This document shows positions 60,668-64,000 of a stretch of 64,000 nucleotides of DNA, in pieces. This stretch comes from Apostichopus japonicus (Eukaryota > Echinodermata > Holothuroidea > Aspidochirotida > Stichopodidae): assembly GCF_037975245.1 (NCBI RefSeq), contig NC_092568.1, positions 42,337,631 through 42,401,630 on the forward strand, given 5' to 3'. Under the pieces are notes generated by a model. That model was given only the letters and a program-made list of their open reading frames with translations. It made no database searches and was not told where the DNA came from. Numbering within the stretch: position 1 is the stretch's first letter; every line of letters begins with the position of its first letter. The position numbers and the translations under genes were made by a program.

Positions 60668-63600
60668 GTAGGTTCATCTTTAGATGGATTCTCTGTTTTC
60701 CTCTCTCTCTCATTATCTTTGTGTCTATACCTGACTGCAGAAGACCAAGGTAGGTTCATCTTTAGATGGATTCTGTGTTTTCCTCTCTCTCTCATTCTCT
60801 TTGTGTCTATACCTGACTGCAGAAGACCAAGGTAGGTTCATCTTTAGATGGATTCTATGTTTTCCTCTCTCTCTCATTCTCTTTGTGTCTATACCTGACT
60901 GCAGAAGACCAAGGTAGGTTCATCTTTAGATGGATTCTCTGTTTTCCTCTCTCTCTCATTCTCTTTGTGTCTATACCTAACTGCAGAAGACCAAGGTAGG
61001 TTCATCTTTAGATGGATTCTCTGTTTTCCTCTTTCTCTCTCATTCTCTTTGTGTCTATACCTGACTGCAGAAGACCAAGGTAGGTTCATCTTGAGATGGA
61101 TTCTCTGTTTTCCTCTCTCTCTCATTCTCTTTGTGTCTATACCTAACTGCAGAAGACCAAGGTAGGTTCATCTTTAGATGGATTCTGTGTTTTCCTCTCT
61201 CTCTCTCATTCTCTTTGTGTCTATACCTAACTGCAGAAGACCAAGGTAGGTTCATCTTTAGATGGATTCTCTGTTTTCCTCTCTCTCTCATTCTCTTTGT
61301 GTCTATACCTAACTGCAGAAGACCAAGGTAGGCTCATCTTTACATGGATTCTCTGTTTTCCTCTCTCTCTCATTCTCTTTGTGTCTATACCTAACTGCAG
61401 AAGACCAAGGTAGGTTCATCTTTAGATGGATTCTGTGTTTTCCTCTCTCTCTCATTCTCTTTGTGTCTATACCTGACTGCAGAAGACCAAGGTAGGTTCA
61501 TCTTTAGATGGATTCTGTGTTTTCCTCTCTCTCTCATTCTCTTTGTGTTTATACCTAACTGCAGAAGACCAAGGTAGGTTCATCTTTAGATGGATTCTCT
61601 GTTTTCCTCTCTCTCTCATTATCTTTGTGTCTATACCTGACTAAAGAAGACCAAGGTAGGTTCATCTTTAGATGGATTCTGTGTTTTCCTCTCTCTCTCT
61701 CATTCTCTTTGTGTCTATACCTAACTGCAGAAGACCAAGGTAGGTTCATCTTTAGATGGATTCTGTGTTTTCCTCTTTCTCTCTCATTCTCTTTGTGTCT
61801 ATACCTGACTGCAAAAGACCAAGGTAGGTTCATCTTTAGATGGATTCTCTGTTTTCCTCTCTCTCTCATTCTCTTTGTCTATACCTAACTGCAGAAGACC
61901 AAGGTAGGTTCATCTTTAGATGGATTCTCTGTTTTCCTCTCTCTCTCATTCTCTTTGTGTCTATACCTGACTGCAGAAGACCAAGGTAGGTTCATCTTTA
62001 GATGGATTCTGTGTTTTCCTCTCTCTCTCATTCTCTTTGTGTCTATACCTAACTGCAGAAGACCAAGGTAGGTTCATCGTTAGATGGATTCTGTGTTTTC
62101 CTCTCTCTCACTCTAATTCTCTTTGTGTCTATACCTGATGGCAGAAGACCAAGGTAGGTTCATCTTTAGATGGATTCTGTGTTTTCCTCTCTCTCATTCT
62201 CTTTGTCTATACCTGACTGCAGAAGACCAAGGTAGGTTCATCTTTAGATGGATTCTCTGTTTTCCTCTCTCTCTCATTCTCTTTGTGTCTATACCTGACT
62301 ACAGAAGACCAAGGTAGGTTCATCTTTAGATGGATTCTGTGTTTTCCTCTCTCTCTCTCATTCTCTTTGTGTCTATACCTAACTGCATAAGACCAAGGTA
62401 GGTTCATCTTTAGATGGATTCTGTGTTTTCCTCTCTCTCTCATTCTCTTTGTGTCTATACCTAACTGCAGAAGACCAAGGTAGGTTCATCTTTAGATGGA
62501 TTCTCTGTTTTCCTCTCTCTCTCATTCTCTTTGTGTCTATACCTGACTGCAGAAGACCAAGGTAGGTTCATCTTTAGATGGATTCTCTGTTTTCCTCTCT
62601 CTCTCTCATTCTCTTTGTGTCTATGCCTAACTACAGAAGACCAAGGTAGGTTCATCTTTACATGGATTCTGTGTTTTCCTCTCTCTCTCATTTGTCTATA
62701 CCTGACTGCAAAAGACCAAGGTAGGTTCATCTTTAGATGGATTCTCTGTTTTCCTCTCTCTCTCATTCTCTTTGTCTATACCTGACTGCAGAAGACCAAG
62801 GTAGGTTCATCTTTACATGGATTCTATGTTTTCCTCTCTCTCTCATTCTCTTTGTGTCTATACCTGACTGCAGAAGACCAAGGTAGGTTCATCTTTAGAT
62901 GGATTCTCTGTTTTCCTCTCTCTCTCATTCTCTTTGTCTATACCTGACTGCAAAAGACCAAGGTAGGTTCATCTTTAGATGGATTCTCTGTTTTCCTCTC
63001 TCTCTCATTCTCTTTGTCTATACCTGACTGCAGAAGACCAAGGTAGGTTCATCTTTACATGGATTCTATGTTTTCCTCTCTCTCTCATTCTCTTTGTGTC
63101 TATACCTGACTGCAGAAGACCAAGGTAGGTTCATCTTTAGATGGATTCTCTGTTTTCCTCTCTCTCTCATTCTCTTTGTGTCTATACCTGACTGCAGAAG
63201 ACCAAGGTAGGTTCATCTTTATATGGATTCTCTGTTTTCCTCTCTCTCTCATTCTCTTTGTGTCTATACCTGACTGCAGAAGACCAAGGTAGGTTCATCT
63301 TTAGATGGATTCTATGTTTTCCTCTCTCTCTCATTCTCTTTGTGTCTATACCTGACTGCAGAAGACCAAGGTAGGTTCATCTTTACATGGATTCTATGTT
63401 TTCCTCTCTCTCTCATTCTCTTTGTGTCTATACCTGACTGCAGAAGACCAAGGTAGGTTCATCTTTAGATGGATTCTCTGTTTTCCTCTCTCTCTCATTC
63501 TCTTTGTGTCTATACCTGACTGCAGAAGACCAAGGTTGGTTCATCTTTATATGGATTCTCTGTTTTCCTCTCTCTCTCATTCTCTTTGTGTCTATACCTG

Positions 63601-64000
63601 ACTGCAGAAGACCAAGGTAGGTTCATCTTTAGATGGATTCTCTGTTTTCCTCTCTCTCTCATTCTCTTTGTGTCTATACCTGACTGCAGAAGACCAAGGT
63701 AGGTTCATCTTTACATGGATTCTATGTTTTCCTCTCTCTCTCATTCTCTTTGTCTATACCTGACTGCAGAAGACCAAGGTAGGTTCATCGTTAGATGGAT
63801 TCTCTGTTTTCCTCTCTCTCTCATTCTCTTTGTCTATACCTGACTGCAGAAGACCAAGGTAGGTTCATCTTTATATGGATTCTCTGTTTTCCTCTCTCTC
63901 TCATTCTCTTTGTCTATACCTGACTGCAGAAGACCAAGGTAGGTTCATCTTTAGATGGATTCTCTGTTTTCCTCTCTCTCTCATTCTCTTTGTCTATACC
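60595..64000 (+). repeat. 80-84 bp array made of exon 10 plus its donor, about 41 copies, open at window end
   Basis: Donor copies CCAAGGTAGGTTC start at 60668, 60750 and 60832, an 82 bp spacing. The unit equals the last 73 nt of exon 10 (from TCTTTAGATGG) plus the first 9 nt of intron 10. Length variants come from CTCT number (82/84) and TTTGTGTCT versus TTTGTCT (82/80); the 80 bp form becomes common after 62690. Most copies keep the membrane-segment codons, the PDC or PNC triplet and the donor. All later copies have TCT (Ser) where exon 10 has ACT (Thr). 82 is not a multiple of 3, so reading frames rotate between copies. Confidence 0.98.

Overview
This is a 64 kb piece of an AT-rich animal nuclear genome. 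It carries the middle of one intron-rich gene on the + strand, set in non-coding DNA dominated by minisatellites. Ten exons (12004-60667) splice together with fully compatible phases and GT-AG borders. They encode about 313 residues of a potassium-dependent sodium/calcium exchanger (SLC24/NCKX family): the alpha-1 ion-binding repeat, the next membrane segments, the large cytosolic loop, and the first membrane segment after the loop. The N-terminal exons and the alpha-2 half are not visible here and should lie outside the window. No other protein-coding gene could be supported; the many 60-140 residue open frames elsewhere come from tandem repeats or chance.

Layout: 1-12003 is upstream intron or flank with tandem arrays, the largest at 6869-9526 (44-46 bp unit). 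Exons 1-2 (12004-12088, 15333-15436) encode alpha-1. Intron 2 (17.5 kb) holds several arrays, a decayed LINE reverse-transcriptase fragment (about 20791-21330) and a cluster of CACGTG motifs (29416-30539). Exons 3-4 (32910-33010, 36403-36456) encode membrane segments. Intron 4 (11 kb) contains an AGGCGTAGGAG-ended MITE, a tRNA-derived SINE, a 32 bp perfect palindrome and five arrays. Exons 5-9 (47605-59047) encode the cytosolic loop, and exon 10 (60580-60667) re-enters the membrane. Tandem repeats make up roughly a third of the window.

The standout observation is that several arrays are built from the exchanger's own exons. Exon 10 (most of the exon plus its 5' splice site) is repeated about 41 times up to the window edge in 80-84 bp units. 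Exon 9 (80 bp of exon plus 68 bp of intron) is repeated eight times at exactly 148 bp. The array directly after exon 3 has a unit core that aligns codon-for-codon with exon 3 over 13 codons with mostly conservative changes. A diverged 17-codon copy of the start of exon 2 sits immediately before exon 2's splice acceptor. In the three array cases the copies lie in the downstream intron just after the authentic donor; the exon 9 and 10 units clearly carry donor copies and lack the original acceptor.

The organism is a metazoan, probably a marine invertebrate, judging from the intron-rich SLC24 gene, the MITE and SINE types and the minisatellite load. An echinoderm or other deuterostome is a guess only.
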